Origin: Ancylostoma caninum
Taxonomy: Eukaryota > Nematoda > Chromadorea > Rhabditida > Ancylostomatidae
DNA length: 64,000 nucleotides
Direction of reading: 5' to 3'
Assembly (NCBI GenBank): GCA_037903475.1
Contig: JBAJFG010000172.1
Coordinates: 3,464,001 to 3,528,000 of the forward strand
The notes under the pieces are model-generated. The model did no database searches. It saw nothing but the letters and a program-made list of their open reading frames with translations, and was not told the DNA's origin. Below are positions 45,625-55,991 of the stretch, one piece after another. A program made the translations under genes and the position numbers. Positions within the stretch are counted from its first letter, which is position 1, and each line of letters begins with the position of its first letter.

Positions 45625-46297
45625 AAGCTTAGAGTTTGCATGGAATGTGCATGCTGTTTGCATGGGATCTGCATGGAGGCTGCAAGAAATGTCCACGTCC
45701 TTTGCTTTGAATGTGTATGGAGTTGGTATGGAATTTGTATGGTGGTTGCGTGAAATGTGCATGGTGTTTGCATGGAATGTGCATGAAGACTGCTTGGAAT
45801 GTGCATAGAGTCTGAATGGAATATGTATGGAGCTTAGATGGAATGTGCATGCTGTTTGCATGGAATGTGCGTGGAGTCCGCAAGAAATGTTCACGGCCTT
45901 TTCTTTGAATGTGCATGGTGTTTGCATGGAATGCGCATGAAGACTTCTTGGAATGTGCATGTCGTTTGCATGGAATGTGCACGGAGTCTGAATGGAATGT
46001 GCATGGAGTATGCGTGGAATGTGCATGCTGTTTGCATGGAATGTGCGCGGAGTCCGCAAGAAATGTTCACGGCCTTTCCTTTGAATGTGCATGGTGATTG
46101 CATGGAATGCGCATGAAGACTGCTTGAAATGTGCATGTCGTTTGTATGGAATGTGCACGGAGTTTGAATGGAATATGCATGGAGTATGCGTGGAATGTGC
46201 ATGCTGTTTGCATGGGACATTCGTGGAGTCTGCATTGAATGTGCATGCTTTTCGCATAGAATGTGCATGCCGTTTGCATGGAATGTGCACGAAGTCT
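45625..46297. repeat. 22-bp minisatellite, about 30 units
   Basis: The unit is close to GGAATGTGCATGGTGTTTGC plus AT, with many point variants. Because 22 is not a multiple of three, successive units rotate through three frames; all are nearly stop-free on both strands, giving overlapping open frames of up to 244 codons. The translations cycle MECA.., HGMC.., NVH.. on one strand and HAHSMQTPCTF on the other. Degenerate units continue to the left to about 45400. A protein is unlikely. Confidence 0.88.
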
Positions 46298-47399
46298 GAT
46301 GACACAAAAGTTTTGACAATGATGACGCTTCTAGATCGTAGCTGGTTGAGTTCTCATGTTCCAATCGAGCCAAACCTATAGTAAACTTCAGCACTTTCTT
46401 TTTTTTTGGGCAACCTCCATCACAACTTGACATAGAATCCAACCAAAATGGTCTTGATCGATAATTGATTTTTCACAGCCATTTCAACGAAAATTCTCCG
46501 GAGTATGGAAGTGATTAACGTAATCTCGTCCAAGAATCGTCTCGCGACCCTGTTGACGACCTTCGATGGGGGCATCGATCGGGTCGATGTTGACAGTGCA
46601 ACTCACGTCGATCGCGACGACGCAGAGCACACATTGAAAAGCCTGCTAACCTCGTTTTATAACCATTTCGTACGAGGTATTCCTGGATAAGAGCAGACAT
46701 GTCTCACAGTCTGCAGTTATGGAAATATCCGCGAAATTTCCATGATAATCACGATTTTCTCTTCAAAATATGTGATGTTGATCGTTTTGTGGCCCCTGGA
46801 TAGTCTCTGGATAGTTCCTAGGTAAACACCGCCCTATCGATCGCTTCGCTTTGGTTTTTGCGATCTTAGCGGAACTTGTGCGAAGTTTTCCCATCGGAGT
46901 TTTTGACCCGTCACACGGATTTCTCCAACGCTAGGCAATTTCTCCGACTTTCCTTGTATTTCCCAGCTCATTTGTCCGAATTTTTCCTAATTTTGCCGAT
47001 TTCTCTAGTTTCTTGGAAGTGCTCGCGAAAATTTGGTGAAAACGTTGTCAGAACAATGTAAATATTCGGACATCTGTGGGCTCTTTATCATTGTGTTCTC
47101 TTACCTTGCAAAGTATTTGTTTGTTTACATTTGTCTTTGTTTTCTTCTCCTGGATTCGGCGGGAAACCGTTCTTTTACAGCAGCTTTCATGCTTATACTT
47201 TTAATGGTTGTTTTGGTTTTTTATGCTTGTATTACGTTTTTTTTAGCGCAATTTTGGTTTAATACTGGCTATATATGCATGTCCTCCATCCCTTCTTCCG
47301 GCTACCATCGCTGTCCTTTTATTTTTATTTTTTTTTCAGATTTTTTCTTGACTACATATTCTCTTCACCATTGAATCGTGCACTCCAGAAAATGGGCAG
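46298..47399. other. Gene-free stretch
   Basis: No supported coding or RNA gene. AT-rich hydrophobic frames at 47.0-47.4 kb are compositional. Confidence 0.4.
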
Positions 47400-47680
47400 G
47401 ACCAGGATTATTGGATTACCCAGGATAAACCCAAAAATACTTACCTGGCGCCCATCAACATGTCTACCCATTCTTGACGTTGACTTTATCCAGCTGCTAT
47501 CCATGGGTGACCATAGTAATGGGTTTGAGATTACCCGTCCTCTCAATAATCCGGGGCTGGAGGCCGCACGAATCCTTGAGATTGTTCAGGGTAAACGTGT
47601 GAACAAGGCAGAAATTTACCTATCGTTGGCAGGGGCGTTAACGCGTTTACCCTGGGTAATCTCAATGATACGTTCGGGCC
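47400..47680. repeat. Cluster of TTACCC/GGGTAA palindromic motifs (cluster 2)
   Basis: Copies include GATTACCCAGGATAAAC, GAGATTACCCGTCC, TTCAGGGTAAACGTG and GCGTTTACCCTGGGTAATC, each accompanied by GAGATT or CTCAATGAT on one side and CGTGTNAAC or ACGCG on the other. Confidence 0.7.
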
Positions 47681-48605
47681 AGGATATTATTGGTTTTGTT
47701 GGAGGCACATGCATCGGGGTAGAATTTTCGGATTTTTTTGTTATTCTTGCAGCTATTGCTCATCTTTCTTGCAATAATTGCTTCCCCAATTTTGAAAAAT
47801 AATTCTAAGAACGAAAGGCAACTCTGTCAGTTTACCCTGCTCATTGTTCTCCCTACTCGTTACTCACCCTGTGTTTCTGCAACCTTCACTAACCCGAACC
47901 AAACAAAATTGACGTTAAGTAAGTGTGTCACACTGAGTTAGTACCAGTTGTTTGCATTAACACAATTGCACTATGTACCTATTGGTGGAACTTCTTAGAA
48001 ATCGATAATGTGAGTTTTTCTTGGAACTTGGCAGGTCTATATGGGATCTCTTTTTATTTATTGTCAAATGTTTATTTGTCAAATGCACTCAAGGTGCTCC
48101 ATACAAGGAAAGTATAGAGCAACAAAAAAGCACGAGCAAAACAAAAATAAGACATTATCCACTAACGCGACCAAAAAAAAACGCAAACAGATATAGGCAT
48201 AGATTAGGATCTAAGCGCCTCCAAGTAAGGTCTCTTGTTTGCTCTTGGGAATCGTCCAAATTTTTTCTTTTTATTTGAAGAAATCTTGCAGTTTTTTTTT
48301 CTGGCAGTAGTATCTACAGAACGACAATAACACTGTATCCAGGCCCATCGCGCTCCTGAACCCTCTCACCCCATCTTCCATCTTGATCTGGGCCCAGATG
48401 CTTCACTGGAATAGTTGTTTGTTTCATTCCGGAGCACATGGGTAGCACGGTTTACCCATGGGGAGCAGCCGGGAGAGGACAACGTCAGTACCCTGGGCTA
48501 GAGTTCACGAACGTATGATCAAAATACCAGGGTAGGAATCCGACTTTCACGCCTCCTCCTCCCAGCATTACGTATTCTATGGAAAGCTGACCATTGTTGG
48601 TTGAC
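47681..48605. other. Gene-free stretch with a SINE-like end and isolated palindrome copies
   Basis: TTTATTTGTCAAATGCACTC followed by AAGGTGCTCC (about 48070-48105) resembles the sequence at about 62955-62985 (TTTATTTGTTGCACTCAAGG). This looks like the tail and edge of a second SINE-like family. Variant TTACCCATGGGG copies lie near 48450. No gene is supported. Confidence 0.4.
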
Positions 48606-48756
48606 TTATTTATTTGATTATTTACATATTTATCTATTTATTTAATGCACCAGAAGTGCGCCAACGTTCATGAAAAGGCACTAATTAGTAATACTGAGGA
48701 ACTTTGGGTAAATTGAGATAAGTAGGGAATGATGCATATGCTGACCATTAATGTGA
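48606..48756 (-). repeat. SINE-like repeat with (AAAT)n tail, copy 2
   Basis: The inverse-orientation homologue of 23681-23822, with several substitutions and a longer, less regular ATTT tail. Confidence 0.65.
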
Positions 48757-51700
48757 CTTGGTTACCCGTTCCGCGAATCCCAGCTCCGTAAGCGGCCATA
48801 AGGACGGGTGCTGACGCATTTACACATTAATATGTGATGGCCATTTTTCCAATAAAATAACGAGCTAAGAAATTAAAGAAACTTCGAATTTTTTTCAGAG
48901 CCTTGGTGCAAGACGAGTACAGCGTCTTCATCGCTTAGAATCTTTTGCTACAAGCCTCAAAACATCTTTTCACCGATCCTACCCATCTATTTCTCTATTT
49001 TTCTCACTTCCACTATTGCATCATCGGTTCCAACTTGTTTTTAAGACCCGAGTACAGGCTGCTATGACTGCGTCAGCAGTGGTTGCAGCGATGTTCTCCG
49101 CCGAAAACTCGTTTCTCCGAGTGATTTCGAGAAGTTTCTGCTGTTGTGGCTCTGTTTGCGACGTGAAGTTTTTCACAATTGCTCTGTTGTTTTTACTCGT
49201 TTTCGTGTAATTGAGCTTACAAAAAAGTAAACAAGTATAAACACTATGTTGGTAAACATAGAAGTGGCTATATTCCAGTCGTTCAATCTTTTATTAATTT
49301 TGAATCATAATTCTTCCATTGCATGGTCGCTAGCTAGACCTGTTTATCAAATTCACCACTGGTCTCGCCCTGTTTTCAACTGACCACGCCCCTTTTCGCT
49401 TGGCCACGCCCATATCTCGCCTATTCTTCCATAAACATTGCTTTTCTTCCAAAACTTCTGCTTTTGCTTGTGTTGAAAAAGTGTAGCAGCTCTCGTTTTT
49501 CTTTTTTTTTTTTTGAAAGGAAAGGAAAATTGCTCGAATTTTAGTGTGGAATGTTAATGTGGAGCGTTGCGCCCATGAGTAAGCACGAGCTCAGTGATTG
49601 GCTGATTCACTCAGCTGCGATTGGCTGATTCACCTAATCGACCAATCGCAGGGCTCGCGCGTTCCTCTCTCCCCCTTGCTACTCTCTATACCTAAAATTC
49701 TTCGCTATATTATCTTGTTTTTGTACCATATAATATTTATCGTCATTATACTCATCCTTTTTCTCACTTCCTGAGCTGTAGAAGATCCACGGAATCCTTG
49801 GAACGAAGGCCTCAGGTCAACTCGTTTTTTATGGTAATTACCCAGAAACAAGACTCACCTCTCGCATCCGACCTGTCGCAGGTTTTTGTGGCCTATTTCC
49901 TCGCGTCAATACGTCGTCGATTCAGCGTCTACAAACCGCGATCGCTCCAATCCGTCCTATTTCTCGTCTCGCATGGCTATGACTTTTTACAAACCTCAAC
50001 CATACGGGTTTCCCCCGCAAATCCCATTTTTTTACAGTATTTGAGCTGTGAGTACGTCAACAAACAATATCCGCAGTGAATTATGCGATGAATTCGAGGA
50101 CATTGCGCTGTTCTTGACCTCGTCATCGAGTGGATTAGTGGAATTCATCTACTCACCACAATAAAAACGCCCCAATCGCACTACATGACCCATGGATAAC
50201 GACTTTGACTTCCGAAAATTACGAGCGCACAAGAAAAAACATGCGGATTGACGATCATTTGTTTTGTGTTTTGCAGTCTAACTGGCTTCTAAAATCAATA
50301 ATCGATTGAACGAGTTCTTCTCTCTACGTTTTCTCGTGCTAGGGTTGGGATATGCATGCTACAATGGAGAACCAATGCGGCTGTCTCAGATCCTGACCAT
50401 GGTACTTGCGCCATGTAAACACACTTTTTCGCAGGGATCTTCTAGATTAGTGGGCGTGGCCTTACTGCAAATTCTTGCTTTTCGATATCTAAATTCTGCT
50501 AACATAGAAGTGATTATTTTTCGATGGATTAATTGCTAGAAATAATATTTGAGCATAAGTAAAGAGCGGAAGTAACAAGTATGTAGTGGGAGTCGTGTCG
50601 GCTTGAAGCGCATAAACCGGAGGTATGGGATGGAGTCACTATTTCCCACGGCACTATTGGTTAACGTTGCTAAAATATTAATGTAATGTTCCTCATATCC
50701 ACCAAAACATTATTGACGAGTGGGCAAAATATTTCCAACGAATCTAAGCGCCAAAATGCAGAATAGAGGCGGAAGAGACGTTGTTTCCATGGAGAAGATT
50801 CGCTTCCAGCCCGCTTTTTGTCTTCGTCGGCCAATAAAAACTCTTTTTTAAGCTTAATTGGCTAGCGACCAGGGCGATTAGATCGCGCAGATTATAGCGA
50901 TTTTAGCTTGGATAGTTTTGCCGTCGTATGGCTAGAAGCGTAGGGATACCCTCACTTGCCCTCCTTCCGGTTTTCGTGCACATATATTTGTTATTTTTAC
51001 AACTTTGTGGTGATTTTCAGGTGAATTCAACATGTAATTAGGGAAACTTTGGGTTAAAATTGCAGAAATTTCTATGTTTCTGCCGTTTCTGCGAATTGCT
51101 TCATCCTACTTTGGTGATTGGTTACTATTTTATCTGCCCCTAAATGTCATCTCTAATTATTTGACGTTGACCGAATCATTCCTTTTTCCTCGCCTGCGCT
51201 GGCAGCCACACAGTGCTTCGGTCCTTCCGATGGCATAGTGAAAGGGATTTTTTTTGGTGATTTCCGTTTTTTCGTTTTGGAATAAGAATCAAATAAAAAC
51301 CTATATCTTCTCAAATAATAAGTAAAAAAAAACAAGCAGGTATGAAACATTGGAAAATGAGGGAAAATAAGAAATCGCAGAGGACTTCGTTCTGTCTTTG
51401 GAGAGAGAGAGAGAGAGAGAGAAAGAAAGAGAGAGAGACTTCGTTTATTCCTGTCTTTAGAGGGAGAGAGAGAAATTTACATAGTTAACGACATAGGCAA
51501 CATTCTTTGAAAATTTTTGTTAATTCAATAATATAATAGCTTTTTATACTACTACTAATAATAATTAATGAGTAAAAATCTTTCTCAAAACATTCCCAGA
51601 ATTAATGAGTAACAATCTTTCCTAGAACTCTTACGTAAGAGGGGCCAAAGAGAGACAGGGGGGACTGGGGCCGGGGGGGGGGGGGGAGTTATAAACTATG

Positions 51701-51784
51701 TAGTAAGAAAAACTGCAGATTCAGTATGTATATTTAGACGCTCTTACTTAACCTGGAAAAAGCTATGCCATTAAGACCCTTAAA
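48757..51784. other. Gene-poor stretch with simple repeats
   Basis: A foldback-like TGCGATTGGC ... CCAATCGCAG pair occurs at about 49610-49655. A (GA)n run lies at about 51403-51440, and an uninterrupted G run of about 14 bases near 51675. The frame at 49798-50079 has no recognised domain. Confidence 0.4.
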
Positions 51785-52301
51785 GGCAAGGTCCGGGCAA
51801 AATTCCATCTTCCGAATTTCTATCGGATTCGTACCCCACGGCAACGCCTTGGACGAAAACTATAGAAAAATTCCTGAAAATTCTCACAGCAAACGCTTTC
51901 CATCGACCAATTTCGCCACGGCGTTGGTGGGTTCGCAGTGTCCGTGCTTTCAGATGACGTTATACAGCGCGCCCTCCACGTTATCTATAGTTGCGTCGTA
52001 GTAAAAAAATTCATACATGCATAAAGGACCTGTGGTCCGTTTGATAGGGTGGGGAAAGTTTCACGATGTGTTCGTTACGCTGTATGTACCTGAAGGTCCA
52101 TCGTTGTTCAGTATGCACGCGCGCAGCTTTTGTCGGTTAGAGCGTGTTTTCCCACGGGTACCCTAATCCGCGGGCATTTTGTCCCATATTTTGCGATAGA
52201 GCTTATATCGAGGTCCCAAACTTGAGATACATGCTGCACATAAGGTTTGGAATCCAATGACCAAGAAACCTGGGTGGGTGAGATTTTGACCGGACCTTAC
52301 C
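51785..52301 (+). mobile_element. MITE-like element, 517 bp, copy A
   Basis: Ends are inverted: GGCAAGGTCCGGGCAAAATT at the left and the complement of GGTAAGGTCCGGTCAAAAT at the right, each next to a TTAA. The body matches copy B (60930-61447, inverse orientation) throughout, for example CGCCTTGGACGAAAACTAT, TTTCGCCACGGCGTT-like and ATGACGTTATACAGC. No transposase is encoded. Confidence 0.82.
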
Positions 52302-53246
52302 TTAAAGGCACACCCATTTGTACGAAATTTTCGCAGAAGTCTATCCAAGAATAATGCAAGCACAGGTTTTCGCTCTTCCTTGCAACTTCTGTGGAACCAC
52401 TTGTGGAAGAACATCTTGACGAATATAGCAATTACAGCCTGCTGCAGTCATTTTCTTCCAAACCACGGTCCTGATGGGAAAAAAGCGGGGAAATGCACTG
52501 GTTATCCACGATCGACGACGGTTTTGTGCGTTGCTGATGGTGTGACCCAAATTGTAGTCGTCGACCGAGCGACCGACCGACCGACCGTCCGACGGACAGC
52601 GTTTCTCGTTCCGTCATCGGTAATCGGGCGAGACCAGTGTGAAGCGTCGTTCGCCACTTTCGCCTGGGTAGTCGTGCTGAATTTGCTTTTCTCTTTGGAA
52701 GACATGGCTGTGGAATCCAGGGAGTTTTTTCGCGTTGAGTTTTTTCTTTCTTAAAATTCGATAAAAAGTTTATCAACTCCCAGTTCGCGCATGAAAATTA
52801 CTTTTCTTCAAATTTTCTCCTCGGATTCTTTATTTCTCCATTTTTCAAAAACCAAAGCCCTGAATTTCTCCTAAGTTATGTACGAAATTGTAGAGGTCCT
52901 CCAATAGTTTTTTTCACAGATGTTGCAAGGAATTTTTACCCATTTTTAAGAATTTTTCATTCGCTTTCCTCCGTCTTCGCCTTACAATATTCACCATCCC
53001 TGAATTCTTGTTTAAAATTCTCAGTTCCCTTCCCTCTTCAACCTCCTGAACCTTTTTTCTCGTGCCACGGATCTCAAGGAGGCACAAAAACGCCACAAAA
53101 AAGACAAAAAAACGTTTGTATTGATAATTTCATGCCTTTTAGGACGTTGTTGACCACTTGTGATTTTCGTGGATCTCTCCTTGCCTCACTAGGAATGTCG
53201 CCACTATCGTTGGCCCACAATCGATACATATGAGATCTGTAGTCGC

Positions 53247-53385
53247 CAGCGGCCAGGGTATGGAGCGTTATACCTGGAGTGGGCGGTGCTGACGGGCCCT
53301 GCGATTGGCCGATCGCGTGAGCTGACCAGTCGCAGAGCTTGGTCGCACCACCATTTCAGGTATAACGCTCCAACCCCAACGGCCA
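53247..53385. repeat. Foldback (inverted-repeat) element
   Basis: GGAGCGTTATACCTG at 53261 faces CAGGTATAACGCTCC ending at 53371, with weaker pairing outside (GGCCAGGGTATGG against CCAACCCCAACGGCC) and a nested pair inside (GCGATTGG against CCAGTCGC). MITE-like and non-coding. Confidence 0.6.
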
Positions 53386-53795
53386 CAGTGACCAAAAATG
53401 CCATACTTTTCGAAGAGTATAGCAGCTGTGGAACGATGGTTGCATGCCTCGACATATTTCCACGACATTGTGCCAGTTTACAGCAGTTGAAAATTTTGTG
53501 CACCAAGAATTGTGTAGAAAAACAACTCGAGTTAGAATTGTTTCAAGTATAACTAACTACAGTGCTTTTCCTAGTAATCGCACCCGTTCCTGTAGCGGGT
53601 GGAAAGAGTGGGGGGGGGGGAACGGGGAGAGGGGTTGAGTGGAAGAAAAAGTGGGGGTCTACGGGAATCGAAATCATCGGGTCTTCAAAAATAAATCCAC
53701 CAAAAATTGATGTTATCATTGTCAAAGGAGTAAGTAGAATAAGAGAAAAAAATAAAATAAGAAGTTGATAAATAGTATCACTTGCTTCTGCCATA

Positions 53796-53990
53796 TATGA
53801 AATGAAAATGAAATGTGATATGAAAAATACGAAATGTTATGATATGAATCATATGAAATATATGATTCATATAAAATGATGAAAAATGTGAATGAAAAGT
53901 GAAAATGAATATGAATATGAATTTGAAATATATGACATGAAAATATGAAATACAAGTATTATGAAAATGAAAATGAAACCTCATATGAAA
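53796..53990. repeat. ATGAAA-type low-complexity tract
   Basis: Irregular runs of ATGAAA, ATATGA and AATGAAAATG, with an internal palindrome (ATGAATCATATGAAATATAT and its complement). Translations rich in His and Phe on the minus strand are compositional. Confidence 0.7.
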
Positions 53991-54703
53991 AAAATAAGAA
54001 ATTACAACATAGTTTTATTGAGCTAATAGAAGATTTTCAACTATTTCAAAGAAGCGCATTCCACACGTCTGACATTGAGTACTTCCTAATCATGCTGCAG
54101 CCACCTTCTCAGGCAGAAGGAGGAGAATTTTCAACATATTTGTGGCTTTTTCAACAAGGTGACAACATCTGTAATTTTTTAGATTTTAATTTTCTATCTA
54201 CTGGCCAGTTCCGGTAGAGTAGTAGTGTGTGCAGTAATTCTCCTTCTCCTCGTTCCACAGGCAAGAATATGCGCATCATACGTCTTGCACTGCTAATTCA
54301 TCCGTCTAGAAAAAATCCAAAAAATTTGAGATAGTAGCGGTCATTTAATATTCCAGTATATATAATGTTTGCGCAAAACGCATTTGATTTTGTATGTTGG
54401 CTTTTTCTGCCTTCATTTGTATTCGTTTGACAACGTCGAGGCCTAAAAGCTTTTATGCTCTCATATGATTGTCTCCTGCATCACATTATGGTCGCAAGTT
54501 TTAGCCTACAGTTTTATGGTGAATCTCTATTCTTTAGCGGTGTTTTTTTCAAAAATCCCAGCGAAATCCTGGTTCATCGGCGCTGAGGTGGTTATAAGTC
54601 TCCTTAGAAAAACAGTCTCTTCTTGTTTTTTCCACTGAATGAACCAAAAAGCTGACTTTTCTAATGTCTAAAATTGATCTCTGCCTGAGCATCATTTTGT
54701 AAT

Positions 54704-55304
54704 CTTCTTTGGTAGGTAAGGTGAAGAGAGTCGATTTCGCGTTTTATCGGAAGCGTTTCGAGCTTAAGCTCTTTTCAGGCCAACTATAACCATGTTAAAT
54801 ATACACACAAGTACATCACAAGAAAATTCAATATCTACAGACCTGACAGTAAACAGCAGAAGCCTAGCTACAGTCGCTCTGACCTGATCCAACGCTCCTA
54901 GAACAGGGTAGGATAGGATTCCATTGAATCACTTAGCAGGGAGACCCCTACCTACTGACGACGAAGTTGACTGCGAATGAGGTTAAGATGGGTATGAGCT
55001 GTTTATGTCTTATTTGTCATGACTGTTATACTGTGATAAGTCTCAAAGTATCCCTCATTTCATCCCGGATATTGATCGGTGGCGTCTGCTCTTTTATGAC
55101 TATCGCTTCTCTTATCTTCCGTTCTACTGGATCTATCACATTCTCCTTGTTGCTTACTGTCAGGTCTGTAGATACCAAATTCGCTTGTGATGTACTTGTG
55201 TGTATATTTAACATGGTTTTAGTTGGCCTGAAGAGGAGCTTATGCTCGAAACGTAGTCGATACAACGCGAAATCTAGTCTTCCTCACCTTATTTACCAAA
55301 GAAG
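54704..55304. mobile_element. Penelope-like foldback remnant with inverted arms of about 150 bp
   Basis: The left arm (54704-54857) and right arm (55151-55304) are inverted copies. Shared phrases include CTTCTTTGGTA, GATTTCGCGTT, CAGGCCAACTA and TAAATATACACACAAGTACA. Between and into the right arm, on the minus strand, a frame ends KIREAIVIKEQTPPINIRDE and then LRLITV. This recalls the REA-I-I---P-IN-RDE end of GIY-YIG endonuclease domains in Penelope-like elements. The right arm on the plus strand carries a hammerhead-ribozyme-like core. Penelope-like elements are known to have inverted or direct LTR-like ends with hammerhead motifs. Fragmentary and inactive. Confidence 0.5.
55220..55260 (+). 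ncRNA. Hammerhead-ribozyme-like core motif
   Basis: CTGAAGA is followed by GGAGCTTATGCTC (a hairpin, GAGC paired with GCTC) and then GAAACG, the order of conserved hammerhead core elements (CUGANGA, stem II, GAAA). A GTC cleavage-type triplet follows (ACGTAGTC), which would give a stem III of only about two pairs. Stem I pairing outside is poor beyond one pair. The equivalent in the left arm has CTGAAAA, breaking the core. Confidence 0.3.
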
Positions 55305-55970
55305 TATTCCAATGTCGATTGGTTTGTTGTGCCGCTAGTAGCGTTAGTCATGATGTGCTCACACTTCTACTTCTTTTTCACATACTATTTTGATTTTCTA
55401 TCTCTTGATTGTCTTTGTTTCTTTTTCCCGTTTCTTCCTCTCGGAAATAAAGGCCGCTGTAGTAAGATTCAAAGAGCTTTGGAAAATTCTTCCTTATATC
55501 CTTTTATTTTCGAGTTGGCTTTCATTGATTTTCTTAGAACTCTCTTTACAGCTATATAATAACTTCGTCTAGAATGTCCTCTTTCCCAATCAGTTCTTAG
55601 GAGCTCAAGAAGCTGCTTTCATTGATGACTTAGTCCGACGAGAACTGTTCCCCAAGCTAACTCCCCCATCACATGATCAATGACGTGTCCCCACCTCCTT
55701 ATACTTGTTCTAATCTCTGGGTCCCACCACGCTTCGATTTTCCATGTTTTGTACAACGTTTTCTTGCATATGTGATAGCTGAGCTAGGAAATAACGATAC
55801 AATAGAACAAACTCTTGCTAGCAGCCGGTTCTTGAGCGCTAGTAGCGTCATTTACTTGATTTCCCTGCAATCTTTGCAAATTTGTTGTCGCAGCAGTCGT
55901 ACATTTTGTTGTTTTCCTCGTTGCACCTTGTCTGTCAGGCCATAGACGCCGCCGAAAATTCTGGAAATTA
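55305..55970. other. Upstream region of the ERp44 gene
   Basis: No supported coding sequence. A variant terminal motif GAGAACTGTTCCCCA lies at about 55640. Promoter elements were not recognised. Confidence 0.4.
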
Positions 55971-55980
55971 TTCTTTTCAG
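55971..55980 (+). other. Probable spliced-leader acceptor of the ERp44 gene
   Basis: TTCTTTTCAG, a strong nematode 3' splice site, ends 11 bases before the ATG at 55992. With no clear donor upstream this most likely receives a spliced leader, although an untranslated first exon is possible. Confidence 0.6.
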
Positions 55981-55991
55981 CGGGTTACCAA

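Larger units (their letters stand above)
52302..54703. other. Gene-poor stretch with foldback and low-complexity DNA
   Basis: Holds the foldback at 53247-53385 and an ATGAAA-rich tract at about 53796-53990. GACC repeats at 52565-52585 sit in a frame of no recognised family. No gene is supported. Confidence 0.4.

Noticed and set aside
45571..46442. 244- and 183-codon frames over the 22-bp repeat
   Set aside because: Open only because the 22-bp unit happens to lack stops in all frames; both strands look equally open.
54967..55338. 123-codon plus-strand frame as a membrane protein
   Set aside because: It lies across the spacer and right arm of the foldback element, and its opposite strand carries the Penelope-like signature.
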